Assembly (NCBI RefSeq): GCF_014359565.1
Contig: NZ_JACIZD010000001.1
Location: 186,001 to 250,000 of the forward strand
Length of the DNA stretch: 64,000 nt
From: Immundisolibacter sp.
GTDB lineage: Bacteria > Pseudomonadota > Gammaproteobacteria > Immundisolibacterales > Immundisolibacteraceae
Direction of reading: 5' to 3'
In this document: positions 10,601 through 23,574 of the stretch, piece after piece
Layout: every line of letters begins with the position of its first letter
Numbering within the stretch: position 1 is the stretch's first letter
Notes under the pieces: model-generated
Told to the model about the DNA's origin: nothing
The model's database searches: none
What the model saw: only the letters and a program-made list of their open reading frames with translations
Translations under genes and position numbers: made by a program

Positions 10601-11758
10601 ATGTTTGAACTTATGGAACCAACCGAACAGAACGCCGTCATCAAGGTCATCGGCGTCGGTGGCGGCGGCGGCAACGCCATCGAACACATGCTGGCGCAGC
10701 AGATCGATGGCGTGGATTTCATCGTCGCCAACACCGACGCGCAGGTGCTGGGGCGCACGTCTGCACGGACCGTGCTGCAGCTGGGCACCGGCCTGACCAA
10801 GGGCCTTGGCGCCGGCGCCAACCCGGCTATCGGCGCGCAGGCGGCGATGGAAGACAAGGAACGCATCGCCGACGCGCTCGACGGCGCCGACATGGTGTTC
10901 ATCACCGCCGGCATGGGTGGCGGCACCGGCACCGGCGCGGCGCCGATCATCGCGCAGATCGCGCGTGAGCTGGGCATCCTGACGGTGGCGGTGGTGACCA
11001 AACCGTTCGGCTTCGAGGGCCGCAAGCGCCTCGACATCGCCAACGAGGGCATCGCGGCGCTGGGCAAGCACGTCGACTCGCTGATCATCATCCCGAACGA
11101 CAAGCTGATCACCGAACTGGACCGCAACTTCCGCCTGACCGAGGCCTTCAAGGCCGCCAATCAGGTGCTGCAGGGCGCCGTGCAGGGCATTGCCGAGCTG
11201 ATCACCCGGCCGGGCCTGATCAACGTCGACTTCGCCGACGTGCGCACCGTGATGTCCGAGATGGGCATGGCCATGATGGGCTCGTCCAGCGCCAGCGGCG
11301 ATGGCCGGGCGCGCATCGCCGCCGAAGCGGCCATCAGCAGTCCGCTGCTGGAGGACATCAACCTGTCCGGTGCGCGCGGCATCCTGGTCAACATCACCGC
11401 CGGCCTGGACATGTCGATCGGCGAGTTCGAGGAAGTCGGCAACGTGGTGCGGGAACTGGCCTCGGCCGACGCCTGCGTGGTGATCGGCACCGTGATCGAT
11501 CCGGACCTGAACGACGAGATGCGCGTCACGGTGGTCGCCACCGGCCTTGATCGCAAGCCCGCGCGCACCACCCAGGAGCGCCCGGTGGAGCGCCCGATGG
11601 AGGTGGTGCGTGCCGCCACCGGCACCGACCCGTACAAGCGCTACGAACAGCCGACCGTGATTCGCCAGGAACGCAAGCGCGATCCGGTGCAGGCGTTTCG
11701 CGACAGCGACATGGAGTATCTGGAAATCCCGGCCTTCCTGCGCCGACAGGCCGACTGA
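10601..11758 (+). CDS. ftsZ: FtsZ, tubulin-like cell division GTPase
   Basis: Cytoplasmic GTPase that polymerises into the Z ring. The 385-residue form from this ATG starts [21 protein letters not shown] and has the tubulin signature GGGTGTG (about 106-112), the T7 region and the C-terminal peptide [14 protein letters not shown] that binds FtsA and ZipA. The frame is open upstream to an ATG at 10481 overlapping the ftsA stop and preceded by a G-run. Using that start would add 40 Gly/Arg/Lys-rich residues. The 10601 start fits the family alignment better. The gap to ftsA is 116 bases. Confidence 0.97.
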   Translation: MFELMEPTEQNAVIKVIGVGGGGGNAIEHMLAQQIDGVDFIVANTDAQVLGRTSARTVLQLGTGLTKGLGAGANPAIGAQAAMEDKERIADALDGADMVFITAGMGGGTGTGAAPIIAQIARELGILTVAVVTKPFGFEGRKRLDIANEGIAALGKHVDSLIIIPNDKLITELDRNFRLTEAFKAANQVLQGAVQGIAELITRPGLINVDFADVRTVMSEMGMAMMGSSSASGDGRARIAAEAAISSPLLEDINLSGARGILVNITAGLDMSIGEFEEVGNVVRELASADACVVIGTVIDPDLNDEMRVTVVATGLDRKPARTTQERPVERPMEVVRAATGTDPYKRYEQPTVIRQERKRDPVQAFRDSDMEYLEIPAFLRRQAD

Positions 11759-11787
11759 CCGTGCAGCCGGGCGGTCGGCCAGCAATG

Positions 11788-11793
11788 TAGACT
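11788..11793 (+). promoter_or_regulatory. Candidate -10 element upstream of lpxC
   Basis: TAGACT lies in the 92-base ftsZ-lpxC gap, 57 bases before the GTG. It matches the TAGA(C/A)T -10 form found before several other genes in this window. No convincing -35 is seen. It would allow lpxC to be expressed apart from the dcw operon. Confidence 0.4.
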
Positions 11794-11850
11794 GTGTTAC
11801 CGGCGCGTGACAGGCGCCGGTGTCACCCCATTCCCAGGACCGGCGACGAC

Positions 11851-12762
11851 GTGATCAGGCAACGCACCCTCAAGAACAGCATCCGCGCCACCGGCGTTGG
11901 CCTGCATACCGGGGCGAGGGTTCAACTGGCCCTGCATCCGGCGCCGGTCGATAGCGGCATTCGTTTCCGGCGTGTCGATCTGAATCCGCCGGTCATCATT
12001 CCGGCGCGCGCCGACACAGTCGGCGACACCCGCCTGTCGACCACGCTGGAATCCGGCGGGGCGCGGGTTGGCACCGTCGAGCACCTGCTGTCGGCCTTGG
12101 CGGGGCTGGGTATCGATAACGCCCTGATCGATGTCGATGCTCCGGAAGTGCCGATCATGGATGGCTCGGCCGGACCGTTCGTGTTCCTGATCCAGTCGGC
12201 GGGCATCTGCGAGCAGGACGCCCCGAAATCCTTCCTGCGGGTGCTGCGATCCATCGAGGCACTCGACGCTGACCGCTGGGTGCGTCTGGACCCCTACGAG
12301 GGTTTTCGGGTCAGCTTCGAGATCGAGTTCAGCCATCCGGCCTTCGACGCCAAGCCGGCGCAGGCCCTGGTCGATTTTTCGTCGACGGCTTTTCTGCGCG
12401 AGATCAGCCGCGCCCGCACCTTCGGTTTCATGCATGAGATCGAGTCCCTGCGCGCACAGGGACTGGTGCAGGGCGGCAGCATGAAGAACGCCGTGGTGGT
12501 CGACGGGACGCGTATCCTGAACGAGGACGGGCTGCGGTATCGGGACGAATTCGTCAAGCACAAGGTGCTGGACGCGATCGGCGACCTGTACCTGCTCGGC
12601 TGCAGCCTGATCGGTGCCTTCTCCGGCTTCAAATCGGGTCATGCGCTCAACAACCGGCTGCTGCGCCGCCTGCTGGCCGACGCCGGCAACTATGAAATCG
12701 TTACCTTCAACTGCGCGCAGGAGTTACCGATTTCCTACATCGAGGCCGCGGCCGCCGCCTGA
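11851..12762 (+). CDS. lpxC: LpxC, UDP-3-O-acyl-GlcNAc deacetylase
   Basis: Zinc amidase performing the committed step of lipid A synthesis. The protein of 303 residues from a GTG start aligns with LpxC from its first residues ([21 protein letters not shown] region), and AGGA lies 11 bases upstream. The reading frame extends further upstream, but those residues are unlike LpxC. Zinc ligands are visible as H78 (VEHLLSAL), H237 and D241 ([10 protein letters not shown]). It closes the dcw cluster, as in E. coli. Confidence 0.97.
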   Translation: MIRQRTLKNSIRATGVGLHTGARVQLALHPAPVDSGIRFRRVDLNPPVIIPARADTVGDTRLSTTLESGGARVGTVEHLLSALAGLGIDNALIDVDAPEVPIMDGSAGPFVFLIQSAGICEQDAPKSFLRVLRSIEALDADRWVRLDPYEGFRVSFEIEFSHPAFDAKPAQALVDFSSTAFLREISRARTFGFMHEIESLRAQGLVQGGSMKNAVVVDGTRILNEDGLRYRDEFVKHKVLDAIGDLYLLGCSLIGAFSGFKSGHALNNRLLRRLLADAGNYEIVTFNCAQELPISYIEAAAAA

Positions 12763-12805
12763 ACTGATGCGGGCGCGGGTTCAGGCGGCCCACAGGCCCG
12801 CTGGC

Positions 12806-13483
12806 CTAGAACCGCCCGGTCTGCCGGGCGCGGGCCAGGTCGGCGTACCAGGCATCCAGCCGTTCGGCGGTGATGCGATACCCGAAGGTCGACCACGGCT
12901 CGCCGTGCAGTTGGGCTCGTCCATCGGCGATCAGGATCGGCACCCGCACCACCCCGTAGGCCTTGGCAAGTCCAAGGTCCATGCCGATTTCGATGTCCCG
13001 CTGGGAATCCTCGAAATCGCGCAGCCAGGCATTCACGTCCAGACCCACGTCGCGCGCACAGCGGGTCAGCACATCCGGATCGGCGACGTTGTCGCAGTCG
13101 CTCAGGTGGGCCTGCTGCGCCCGATCGAAATAATCCCAGTGACCCTGCGGGCCAGCCTGTTTTTCGGCTGCCTTGCAGCCACGTTGCGCCGGCATCGAGT
13201 ACGGGTAATCGAAATCGCGGCTCATCATCAGCTCCGGCCGGATGCGGTGCTCGTGCTCGACCCGCACCGCGTCGCCCCAGTGCTGGAGCACGATTTCGTG
13301 CTTGGCCGCCTTCGGATCCGGAAACAAACGCGTGAACAAGGTGCGGTCTGTACCCAGCGGCCAGGCGCGGTGAATCACCTCCACCTGGGGATGGGCGGAT
13401 ACAAACGCCCGCAGCCGCTCGGATGCGTTGAAACACCAGCATGACAGGACGTCATGAAAGAACTCGAGCCGCATCGAAAGCAT
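12806..13483 (-). CDS. DsbA/FrnE-like thioredoxin-fold protein
   Basis: A 225-residue protein of the DsbA-family thioredoxin fold (FrnE / 2-hydroxychromene isomerase-like). The start was chosen because GGGAGG lies 5 bases before this ATG. The N-terminal strand LEFFHDVLSCWCFNAS matches the D-x-x-C-P-W-C motif of FrnE-like proteins, but with Ser14 in place of the first Cys and Cys15 in place of Pro, giving S-C-W-C. A cis-Pro segment (VRVPILIADG) and C-terminal helices follow. No signal peptide, so it is probably cytoplasmic. Substrate unknown; it could be an oxidoreductase or a glutathione-dependent isomerase. It converges on lpxC. Confidence 0.75.
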   Translation of the reverse strand: MLSMRLEFFHDVLSCWCFNASERLRAFVSAHPQVEVIHRAWPLGTDRTLFTRLFPDPKAAKHEIVLQHWGDAVRVEHEHRIRPELMMSRDFDYPYSMPAQRGCKAAEKQAGPQGHWDYFDRAQQAHLSDCDNVADPDVLTRCARDVGLDVNAWLRDFEDSQRDIEIGMDLGLAKAYGVVRVPILIADGRAQLHGEPWSTFGYRITAERLDAWYADLARARQTGRF

Positions 13484-13577
13484 GGACGCCTCCCTCGGGG
13501 CCGCTGCGTGAACATGCCCGCGATAGTGGGCCCCGTGCCCCCGGCGCACAAGGGCCGAGGCGCGGGTTGCCGTCCGG

Positions 13578-13606
13578 TTGAGGCATTACCCCCGGCCGCA
13601 TACAAT
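13578..13606 (+). promoter_or_regulatory. Sigma70-type promoter of infA
   Basis: TTGAGG (13578-13583), a 17-base spacer and TACAAT (13601-13606) give a good sigma70 promoter. The predicted start is near 13613, leaving a leader of about 25 bases before the infA ATG. Confidence 0.75.
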
Positions 13607-13638
13607 CCGAGGTTTACCGAAAGGCTGTCGAGAACTGA

Positions 13639-13857
13639 ATGGCAAAGGAAGAAGGCATTGAAATGCAGGGGACGGTGGTGGAAACCCTGCCGAACACGAC
13701 CTTTCGTGTGCGACTGGAGAACGGCCACGTCGTCACCGCCCACATCTCCGGAAAAATGCGCAAGCACTACATCCGCATCCTCACCGGTGATCAGGTGACC
13801 GTGTCGCTGACACCCTACGACCTGAGCAAGGGCCGAATCACCTACCGGGCGCGCTGA
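13639..13857 (+). CDS. infA: Translation initiation factor IF-1
   Basis: A 72-residue OB-fold protein that binds the ribosomal A site during initiation. The sequence is nearly canonical: [19 protein letters not shown], the [20 protein letters not shown] segment and the C-terminal [13 protein letters not shown]. Length equals the E. coli protein. It stands alone with its own promoter and converges on clpA, a neighbourhood also seen in other gammaproteobacteria (infA near clpA/clpS). Confidence 0.98.
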   Translation: MAKEEGIEMQGTVVETLPNTTFRVRLENGHVVTAHISGKMRKHYIRILTGDQVTVSLTPYDLSKGRITYRAR

Positions 13858-13947
13858 CCAGCGTCGGGCCGGTCTGTCACCCGCACACGCCGAACGCCTG
13901 CCGCCCAGCCCAGCAAAACGGCCGGCGCGCACCGGCGCCGAACGTCG

Positions 13948-16230
<2,283 letters not shown>

Positions 16231-16231
16231 G

Positions 16232-16552
16232 TCAGGCTACTTCCATATCGCATTGCAGGGGATGTTCGTTCTCGCGTGAGTACTGCACAACCTGTGCCAC
16301 CTTGGTCTCCGCAATCTCGCGTGTATAGACACCGCAGACGCCCTTGCCGCGGGTGTGTACGTGCAGCATCACCTGCGTGGCGCGCTCGCGGTCCAGGCCG
16401 AAGAAGCGCTCCAGCACGTGCACCACAAACTCCATCGGCGTGTAATCGTCATTGAGCAACACCACCTTATACAGCGGTGGCTGGGCCACTTTGGGCTTGG
16501 CTTCGCGGACGTCCAGTGCGCCGTCGTTGCCGCGTCGTTCCCCGTTACTCAT
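16232..16552 (-). CDS. clpS: ClpS, adaptor for ClpA and the N-degron pathway
   Basis: Small adaptor (106 residues) delivering N-end-rule substrates to ClpAP. An unstructured N-terminal extension is followed by the core [25 protein letters not shown], which includes the NDDYTPM substrate pocket, and by [24 protein letters not shown]. The ATG at 16552 was preferred to a TTG two codons upstream. No strong ribosome site is seen for either. It is cotranscribed with clpA. Confidence 0.95.
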   Translation of the reverse strand: MSNGERRGNDGALDVREAKPKVAQPPLYKVVLLNDDYTPMEFVVHVLERFFGLDRERATQVMLHVHTRGKGVCGVYTREIAETKVAQVVQYSRENEHPLQCDMEVA

Positions 16553-16703
16553 TCGCAATCACTGCCACGTTTTGCAGCGGATGGCGCCGCTACGCTGGTA
16601 TCGCCCCGGCTGCGCCGCCGGCACGGCGGCACGTTTCGAAAATGGGCTTCGATGCAATGCTGAAGTCGCGCCCGCCCCTTGTCAACACAGCGTTTGGAAG
16701 CCT

Positions 16704-16730
16704 TTGTCAAGCAAAATATGGTGCTAGACT
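16704..16730 (+). promoter_or_regulatory. Extended -10 promoter of argD
   Basis: TTGTCA (16704-16709) lies 15 bases before TAGACT (16725-16730), which carries the extended -10 triplet TGC directly upstream. The short spacer is offset by the TGC extension. Transcription would begin near 16737, just before a terminator-like hairpin. Confidence 0.55.
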
Positions 16731-16745
16731 TTTGGTTTATCAAGG

Positions 16746-16774
16746 CAGCCGCTTCGTCGGCTGTTTTTGCTTTT
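16746..16774 (+). terminator. Intrinsic-terminator-like hairpin in the argD leader
   Basis: CAGCCG (16746-16751), a 6-base loop and CGGCTG (16758-16763), followed by TTTTTGCTTTT. It lies between the argD promoter and the argD ATG at 16787. No upstream gene on this strand needs ending, so it may act as an attenuator of argDF. Confidence 0.55.
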
Positions 16775-16786
16775 CGGGGTAGAGAA

Positions 16787-17974
16787 ATGTCTGGCCAGGA
16801 TGCGGCCCTGATGGCCACCTATGCGCGCCAGCCGGTAGCGTTCGCGCGCGGCGCCGGCGTGTGGTTGTGGGACACCCACGGCGAACGCTATCTGGACGCT
16901 CTGTCCGGCATTGCGGTGTGCGGGCTCGGTCACGCCCATCCGGAAGTGGCGCGGGCCATCGCCGAGCAGGCCGCCACTTTGGTGCATACCTCAAACCTCT
17001 ACCAGGTGCCGCTTCAGGCACGACTGGCCGAGCGCCTGACTGCGCTGGCCGGAATGCAGCAGGCATTCTTCTGCAATTCCGGCGCCGAGGCCAACGAGGC
17101 GGCGATCAAGATCGCCCGCAAATATGGCCACGGGCGCGGCATTGCCGTGCCGACCATCGTGGTGGCCGACGGCAGTTTCCACGGCCGCACCCTGGCCACG
17201 CTCAGCGCCACCGGCAACCGCAAGGTGCAGGCCGGCTTCGAGCCGCTGGTGCAGGGTTTCACGCGGGTGCCGTACGACGACCTGGACGCACTGCGCCGAG
17301 TGGCCGAGCACCAGCGCGAGGTGGTGGCGGTGCTGCTCGAGCCAGTGCAGGGCGAAGGCGGCATCCGTCTACCGTCGGCCGACTATCTGGCCGGCGTGCG
17401 CGCCCTGTGCGATCAGCACGACTGGCTGCTGATGCTGGACGAAATCCAGACCGGCATGGCGCGCAGCGGCCGCTGGTTTGCCTTTCAGCACACCGGCATC
17501 AGGCCGGATGTGATGACGCTGGCCAAGAGCCTGGGCAACGGTGTGCCGATCGGTGCCTGCCTGGCCGGCGGCAAGGCCACCGACGTGCTGCAAGCGGGCA
17601 ATCACGGCAGCACCTTTGGCGGCAACCCGCTGGCCTGCCGGGCGGCGCTGACCACGCTCGAGATCACCGAGCGCGAGGGGCTGGCGCGGCGCGCCGAGCA
17701 GCTGGGGGCGTATTTGCTTCAGGCGCTGCGCCAGCGGCTGGCCGCCTGCCGGGGGGTGGTCGAGGTGCGTGGCCTGGGGCTGCTGATCGGCATCGAGCTG
17801 GACCGGCCGTGCGCCACCCTGGTGCAACGGGCGATTGAAAAACGCCTGCTGATCAACGTCACCGCCGAACGGGTGGTGCGCCTGCTGCCGCCGCTGGTGA
17901 TGAGCGACAACGAGGCCGAGCTGCTGCTGGACACCCTGTGCCCGCTGATCGCCGATTTCTGCGCTGGAGATTGA
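16787..17974 (+). CDS. argD: Acetylornithine / N-succinyl-DAP aminotransferase
   Basis: PLP-dependent class III aminotransferase (395 residues) converting N-acetylglutamate semialdehyde to N-acetylornithine. N-terminal landmarks are [18 protein letters not shown] and [15 protein letters not shown]. The metal-independent PLP pocket shows [23 protein letters not shown] and the Schiff-base lysine in LAKSLGNG. The ATG at 16787 was chosen because upstream residues in the same frame come from the leader hairpin region and do not resemble the family. argF follows after 11 bases, so both are arginine-pathway genes in one unit. ArgD also often serves lysine synthesis. Confidence 0.95.
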   Translation: MSGQDAALMATYARQPVAFARGAGVWLWDTHGERYLDALSGIAVCGLGHAHPEVARAIAEQAATLVHTSNLYQVPLQARLAERLTALAGMQQAFFCNSGAEANEAAIKIARKYGHGRGIAVPTIVVADGSFHGRTLATLSATGNRKVQAGFEPLVQGFTRVPYDDLDALRRVAEHQREVVAVLLEPVQGEGGIRLPSADYLAGVRALCDQHDWLLMLDEIQTGMARSGRWFAFQHTGIRPDVMTLAKSLGNGVPIGACLAGGKATDVLQAGNHGSTFGGNPLACRAALTTLEITEREGLARRAEQLGAYLLQALRQRLAACRGVVEVRGLGLLIGIELDRPCATLVQRAIEKRLLINVTAERVVRLLPPLVMSDNEAELLLDTLCPLIADFCAGD

Positions 17975-17985
17975 GAAGCTTCGCC

Positions 17986-18888
17986 ATGGCCGCACGGCAT
18001 TTCCTGACCCTGACCGACCTGACGCCGGCCGAGCTGGCCAGGTTGATGACGCGCGCCGCCGAGCTGAAGGCCGCCCACCGCCGCGGCGAGCGCGCCACGC
18101 CCTACGCCGGCAAGGTGCTGGCCATGCTGTTCGAGAAGTCCTCGACCCGCACCCGGGCCTCGTTCGAGGCCGCCTGGACGCACCTTGGCGGACACACCAT
18201 GTTCCTGTCGCCGCGCGACATCCAGCTCGGTCGCGGCGAGACGGTCGAGGACTCGGCCCGCGTGCTCTCGCGCATGGTGGACGTGCTGGTGGTGCGTACC
18301 TTCAGCCATGAGCGCCTGGAGCTGTTCGCCGCACACTCGGCGGTACCGGTGATCAACGCCCTGACCGACCGTTTCCACCCCTGCCAGCTGCTGGCCGACA
18401 TCCTGACCTGGATCGAACGCCACGGCGACATCCGCGGGCGCACGGCGGCCTTCGTGGGCGATGGCAACAACGTCTGCCATTCGTGGATGGAAGCGGCGCG
18501 GCTGTTTGGCTTTCGCCTGCGCGTGGCAACGCCCGACGGCTACCGGCCAGACCCCGAGCTGCAGGCCCCCTACGCCGACTGCGTGCAGGTGCTGGATGAC
18601 CCGGCCGCCGCCGTGGCCGGTGCCGACGCCGTCATCACCGACGTGTGGGCCAGCATGGGCCAGGAAGACGAGGCCGCCGCGCGCGTACAGGCGTTTTCGG
18701 GTTTCCAGGTGAATGCGGCGTTGATGGCGCAGGCGGCGCCGGGGGCGATCTTCATGCACTGCCTGCCGGCACACCGCGGCGAGGAGGTCAGCGCCGACGT
18801 GATCGACGGCCCGCAAAGCGTGGTCTGGGACGAGGCGGAAAACCGCCTGCACGCGCAAAAGGCGTTGCTGGAACTGCTGCTGGGTTGA
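17986..18888 (+). CDS. argF: Ornithine carbamoyltransferase
   Basis: Cytoplasmic trimeric enzyme making citrulline from ornithine and carbamoyl phosphate. The 300-residue protein contains the carbamoyl-phosphate loop [10 protein letters not shown], the HPCQLLAD motif, [10 protein letters not shown], and the ornithine loop [13 protein letters not shown]. The ATG at 17986 ([12 protein letters not shown]) is the family-consistent start. It lies 11 bases after argD and is followed by a series of hairpins and a convergent moaC. Confidence 0.96.
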   Translation: MAARHFLTLTDLTPAELARLMTRAAELKAAHRRGERATPYAGKVLAMLFEKSSTRTRASFEAAWTHLGGHTMFLSPRDIQLGRGETVEDSARVLSRMVDVLVVRTFSHERLELFAAHSAVPVINALTDRFHPCQLLADILTWIERHGDIRGRTAAFVGDGNNVCHSWMEAARLFGFRLRVATPDGYRPDPELQAPYADCVQVLDDPAAAVAGADAVITDVWASMGQEDEAAARVQAFSGFQVNAALMAQAAPGAIFMHCLPAHRGEEVSADVIDGPQSVVWDEAENRLHAQKALLELLLG

Positions 18889-18957
18889 GGACCCGCTGAA
18901 GTATTCAGCGGGTCCCGCAGCGCAGGGACGCGCTGCTGAGAAATCCTGGAGGGATTT
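18889..18957. terminator. Three tandem hairpins between argF and moaC
   Basis: Starting one base after the argF stop: an 11-bp perfect stem (18889-18899 with 18905-18915, 5-base loop), a 7-bp stem (18917-18923 with 18930-18936) and a 6-bp stem AAATCC/GGATTT (18941-18946 with 18952-18957). The convergent genes suggest a bidirectional end of transcription. There is no long T run after the first stem. Confidence 0.6.
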
Positions 18958-18987
18958 ATTTAGCGCTTCCTTGAGACGCCCGCCGCC

Positions 18988-19479
18988 CTATTCGTCCGCC
19001 GCATCCACCCGGCGCCAGACCCCGGACTTGCCGCCGCGCTTCTCGAGCAGGCCGATGTCGGTCAGGGTCATGCCCCGATCGACCGCCTTGCACATGTCGT
19101 AGATCGTCAGCAGCGCGATCTGCACCGCCGTGAGGGCTTCCATCTCGACGCCCGTCTGCCCGCCGGTGCGTACCCGTGCGCGGCAGACCACTGAGGGCGG
19201 CGCATCCTGCAGCTCGAAGTCGATGCTGACGGCGGTCAGCGGCAGCGGATGGCACAGCGGGATCAGCTCGGCGGTGCGCTTGGCGGCCATGATGCCGGCG
19301 ACGCGGGCAATACCCAGCACGTCGCCTTTCTTGTGATCGCCGGCCCGAATCCGCGCCAGCGTGTCCGCCTGCATCAGGATGCGCCCGCCGGCCACCGCCT
19401 CGCGCTGGGTGACCGGCTTGTCGCCGACGTCGACCATGTGCGCCTCGCCACGCCGATTGAAGTGCGTGAGCTCACTCAT
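18988..19479 (-). CDS. moaC: MoaC, cyclic pyranopterin monophosphate synthase
   Basis: Converts the MoaA product 3',8-cyclo-GTP to cPMP in molybdenum cofactor synthesis. The 163-residue protein starts [21 protein letters not shown] and shows [15 protein letters not shown] and the active-site stretch [23 protein letters not shown]. The start overlaps the stop of moaB by 8 bases, so the order of transcription is moaB then moaC. MoaA is not in the window. Confidence 0.96.
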   Translation of the reverse strand: MSELTHFNRRGEAHMVDVGDKPVTQREAVAGGRILMQADTLARIRAGDHKKGDVLGIARVAGIMAAKRTAELIPLCHPLPLTAVSIDFELQDAPPSVVCRARVRTGGQTGVEMEALTAVQIALLTIYDMCKAVDRGMTLTDIGLLEKRGGKSGVWRRVDAADE

Positions 19480-19981
19480 CGGCGAGCAAGCCTGCCAGGC
19501 TGCAGGGGCGCGTGGTGGTGTCCAGCTGCGGGATGACCAGCCGCTGCATGGCCAGCCGGCTGCCGTTTGCCGAACCCGGCAGCAGGAACAGCAGCTTGCC
19601 CGCGGCCAGCCCAGCGCAGGCGCGCGACAGCATGCCGGAGCTGCCGACATCTTCCAGCGACAGCACCTGGAACAGCACTGCGAAGCCAGGAATGTCGTGC
19701 TCGATCAGCGGCGCCGCCGCTTCGGGCATGCAATCGCCGATCCCGGTGCCGCCGTTTGAAATCACCACGTCGGTGGCCGGGTCGGCCAGCCAAGCGCGCA
19801 GGAATTCGCGCATGACCGGGGCGTCGCCGTGGCGGATGGCCGATGCCGCTACGCGGTGGCCGGCCGCGATCAGCTGCGCGCGGATCAGGTCGCCGGTGCT
19901 GTCATCGGCGCCAGTGCGGCGGTTGGAGTAGGTGAGGACCGCCACGCGCAGGCTGCGCGGGGTATCGCTGGCTTTGCTCAT
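19472..19981 (-). CDS. moaB: MoaB/Mog-family molybdopterin protein
   Basis: A 169-residue protein of the MoaB/Mog domain (molybdopterin adenylyltransferase fold). It shows [19 protein letters not shown] near the N-terminus, the nucleotide/molybdopterin-binding [19 protein letters not shown], and [17 protein letters not shown] near the C-terminus. MoaB in E. coli is of unclear function, while Mog adenylylates molybdopterin. The typical TGGTG is SNGGTGIG here. It overlaps moaC and is divergent from moaD across 66 bases. Confidence 0.9.
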   Translation of the reverse strand: MSKASDTPRSLRVAVLTYSNRRTGADDSTGDLIRAQLIAAGHRVAASAIRHGDAPVMREFLRAWLADPATDVVISNGGTGIGDCMPEAAAPLIEHDIPGFAVLFQVLSLEDVGSSGMLSRACAGLAAGKLLFLLPGSANGSRLAMQRLVIPQLDTTTRPCSLAGLLADE

Positions 19982-20013
19982 GACAGGACGAACGCGATCG
20001 GTGAGCGGGTCGC

Positions 20014-20019
20014 TATTAT
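20014..20019 (+). promoter_or_regulatory. Candidate -10 for moaD-moaE
   Basis: TATTAT in the 66-base divergent space between moaB and moaD, 28 bases before the moaD ATG. No clear -35 is seen. Confidence 0.35.
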
Positions 20020-20047
20020 GGTGTGCCCTGCCCCGGACGTTTCGACC

Positions 20048-20281
20048 ATGACCATCCAAGTGCGCTTTTTTGCCAGTCTGCGCGAGGCGCTCGGCCGCGA
20101 TGGCGCCGACATCGCCCTGCCGGCCGGCGCCCGGATTGCGGACGTATGGTGCGCGGTGACGGGCACCCAGGCCTTGCCGGCCGGCATCCTGTGCGCGGTC
20201 AATCACGATTACGCCGCCCCGGATGCGGCGGTGCGCGACGGCGATGAAGTGGCCTTTTTCCCGCCGGTCACCGGAGGCTGA
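20048..20281 (+). CDS. moaD: MoaD, molybdopterin synthase sulfur carrier subunit
   Basis: Ubiquitin-like small subunit (77 residues) of molybdopterin synthase. Its C-terminal Gly-Gly (FFPPVTGG) becomes a thiocarboxylate that donates sulfur to cPMP. The start MTIQVRFFASLREALG is the typical beta-grasp opening. The reading frame runs further upstream, but those residues are in the moaB region and unlike MoaD. moaE begins 1 base after the stop, so the two synthase subunits are made together. Confidence 0.95.
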   Translation: MTIQVRFFASLREALGRDGADIALPAGARIADVWCAVTGTQALPAGILCAVNHDYAAPDAAVRDGDEVAFFPPVTGG

Positions 20282-20282
20282 G

Positions 20283-20723
20283 GTGAGCGTCGAGCTGGTC
20301 GCAGGAGTGTTCGATCCGTGGGCGCGCCTGGCCGCCCGGCAGGCGGCCCGCACCGCCGCAGACAGCGGCGCCTGCGCGGTGTTCGTCGGCACCATGCGCG
20401 ATTTCAACGCCGGCGACAGCGTGCGCGCCATGACGCTCGAACACTACCCGGGTATGACCGAGCGGGCGCTGGCCGGCATCGCCGACGAAGCACGCGCCCG
20501 TTGGTCGGTGAACGAGCTGCTGATCGTGCATCGCGTGGGGCCGATCGAGCCTGGCGATGCCATCGTGCTGACCGCCGCCTGGTCGGCGCACCGCGAGGCG
20601 GCATTCGCCGCCTGTCGCTACCTGATCGAGGAGCTCAAGCACCGGGCGCCATTCTGGAAAAAGGAAGCCCTGGCCGACGGCAGCAGTCGCTGGGTGGCGC
20701 GCAATACCCCGGCCGCGGGCTGA
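20283..20723 (+). CDS. moaE: MoaE, molybdopterin synthase catalytic subunit
   Basis: Large subunit of molybdopterin synthase (146 residues). The GTG start is supported by GGAGG 5 bases upstream and by MoaE-like sequence from there on. Landmarks are GACAVFVGTMRDFN, LEHYPGMTE, LIVHRVGPIEPGD and the catalytic-lysine segment ELKHRAPFWKKEAL. It follows moaD directly and converges on ppa with a 14-base gap. Confidence 0.95.
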   Translation: MSVELVAGVFDPWARLAARQAARTAADSGACAVFVGTMRDFNAGDSVRAMTLEHYPGMTERALAGIADEARARWSVNELLIVHRVGPIEPGDAIVLTAAWSAHREAAFAACRYLIEELKHRAPFWKKEALADGSSRWVARNTPAAG

Positions 20724-20737
20724 CGCGCTCGAGCGAA

Positions 20738-21286
20738 TCAGCTTCGAGCGTCGCCGGGGGCGTTCTGGTAACGCTGCAAGGCCTCGATGATGAGGGCCTT
20801 TGCCGCCGCCGCGTCGTCCCAGCCGTCCAGCTTCACCCACTTGCCTTTCTCCAAGTCCTTGTAGTGCTCGAAGAAATGGCCGATGCGCTCCAGCCAGTGC
20901 GGCGAAACCTGGGCGATGTCGTGAATGTGCGCGTAGCCGGCAAACACCTTGTCGTCGGGCACCGCCAGAATCTTCTCGTCCCCGCCGGCCTCGTCGGTCA
21001 TGCGCAGCACGCCCACCGGCCGGCAGCGGATCACGGAGCCGGGAATCAGCGTCAGCGGCAGGATCACCAGCACGTCGGCCGGATCCCCATCGCCGCACAC
21101 GGTGTGCGGGATGTAGCCGTAGTTGCACGGGTAGCGCATGGGCGTGGACAGGATGCGGTCGACGAAGATCGCACCGGATGTCTTGTCGACCTCGTACTTG
21201 ACCGGCTCGGAATCCTTGGGGATTTCGATGATGACGTTGATGTTGTGCGGCAAATTGCCGCCGGCAGGGACCAGATCCAGGCCCAT
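20738..21286 (-). CDS. ppa: Soluble inorganic pyrophosphatase, family I
   Basis: Cytoplasmic Mg-dependent enzyme hydrolysing PPi to two phosphates. The 182-residue protein starts MGLDLVPAGGNLPHNINVIIE with AAGGAG 6 bases upstream. The active-site segments are EIPKDSEPVKYEVDK, the metal-binding DGDPADVLV, and KKW-like GKWVKLDGWDD. Length is the usual bacterial one. It lies downstream of hppA on the same strand but behind a terminator-like hairpin, so it may be expressed separately. Having both soluble and membrane pyrophosphatases adjacent is noteworthy. Confidence 0.96.
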   Translation of the reverse strand: MGLDLVPAGGNLPHNINVIIEIPKDSEPVKYEVDKTSGAIFVDRILSTPMRYPCNYGYIPHTVCGDGDPADVLVILPLTLIPGSVIRCRPVGVLRMTDEAGGDEKILAVPDDKVFAGYAHIHDIAQVSPHWLERIGHFFEHYKDLEKGKWVKLDGWDDAAAAKALIIEALQRYQNAPGDARS

Positions 21287-21377
21287 TGCGTGCTCCTTGC
21301 AAGTAGCGGGGAAGTGTCGAAGGGATGCAAGGATACTGGCGCGACGGCTACGATGCCGCGTCTGGCTGCCTGAAATG

Positions 21378-21412
21378 AAAACGCCCTCGCCCCCAATGGA
21401 GGGGCCAGGGCG
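21378..21412 (-). terminator. Intrinsic terminator after hppA
   Basis: On the minus strand an interrupted stem (CGCCCT-G-... pairing with AGGGCG and GCCCC with GGGGC, 21382-21412) is followed by TTTTCATTTC. It lies 24 bases after the hppA stop and 92 bases before the ppa start. Confidence 0.7.
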
Positions 21413-21436
21413 CGTCAAGACACCCTGGCTGTTGGC

Positions 21437-23470
<2,034 letters not shown>

Positions 23471-23568
23471 GAAATCTCCCCTTGAAGTTCTGCGGTCAAT
23501 CAGCCGCCCCAAAGCACATCCGACCACACCGAACACGACGTGATCGATCGTACGTTAATGGGCGCGGA

Positions 23569-23574
23569 ATTATA
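23569..23574 (-). promoter_or_regulatory. Perfect -10 (TATAAT) overlapping the pfp stop, before hppA
   Basis: On the minus strand TATAAT overlaps the last bases of pfp, about 98 bases upstream of the hppA ATG. No good -35 is visible. It may give hppA a promoter of its own in addition to read-through from pfp. Confidence 0.4.

Noticed and set aside
16746-16774. Terminator for clpS-clpA
   Set aside because: clpS and clpA run leftward from 16552; the T tract faces rightward and is on the wrong side of the gene.
18889-18957. CRISPR array
   Set aside because: The hairpins differ in sequence, are adjacent without spacers of equal length, and no cas genes are near.
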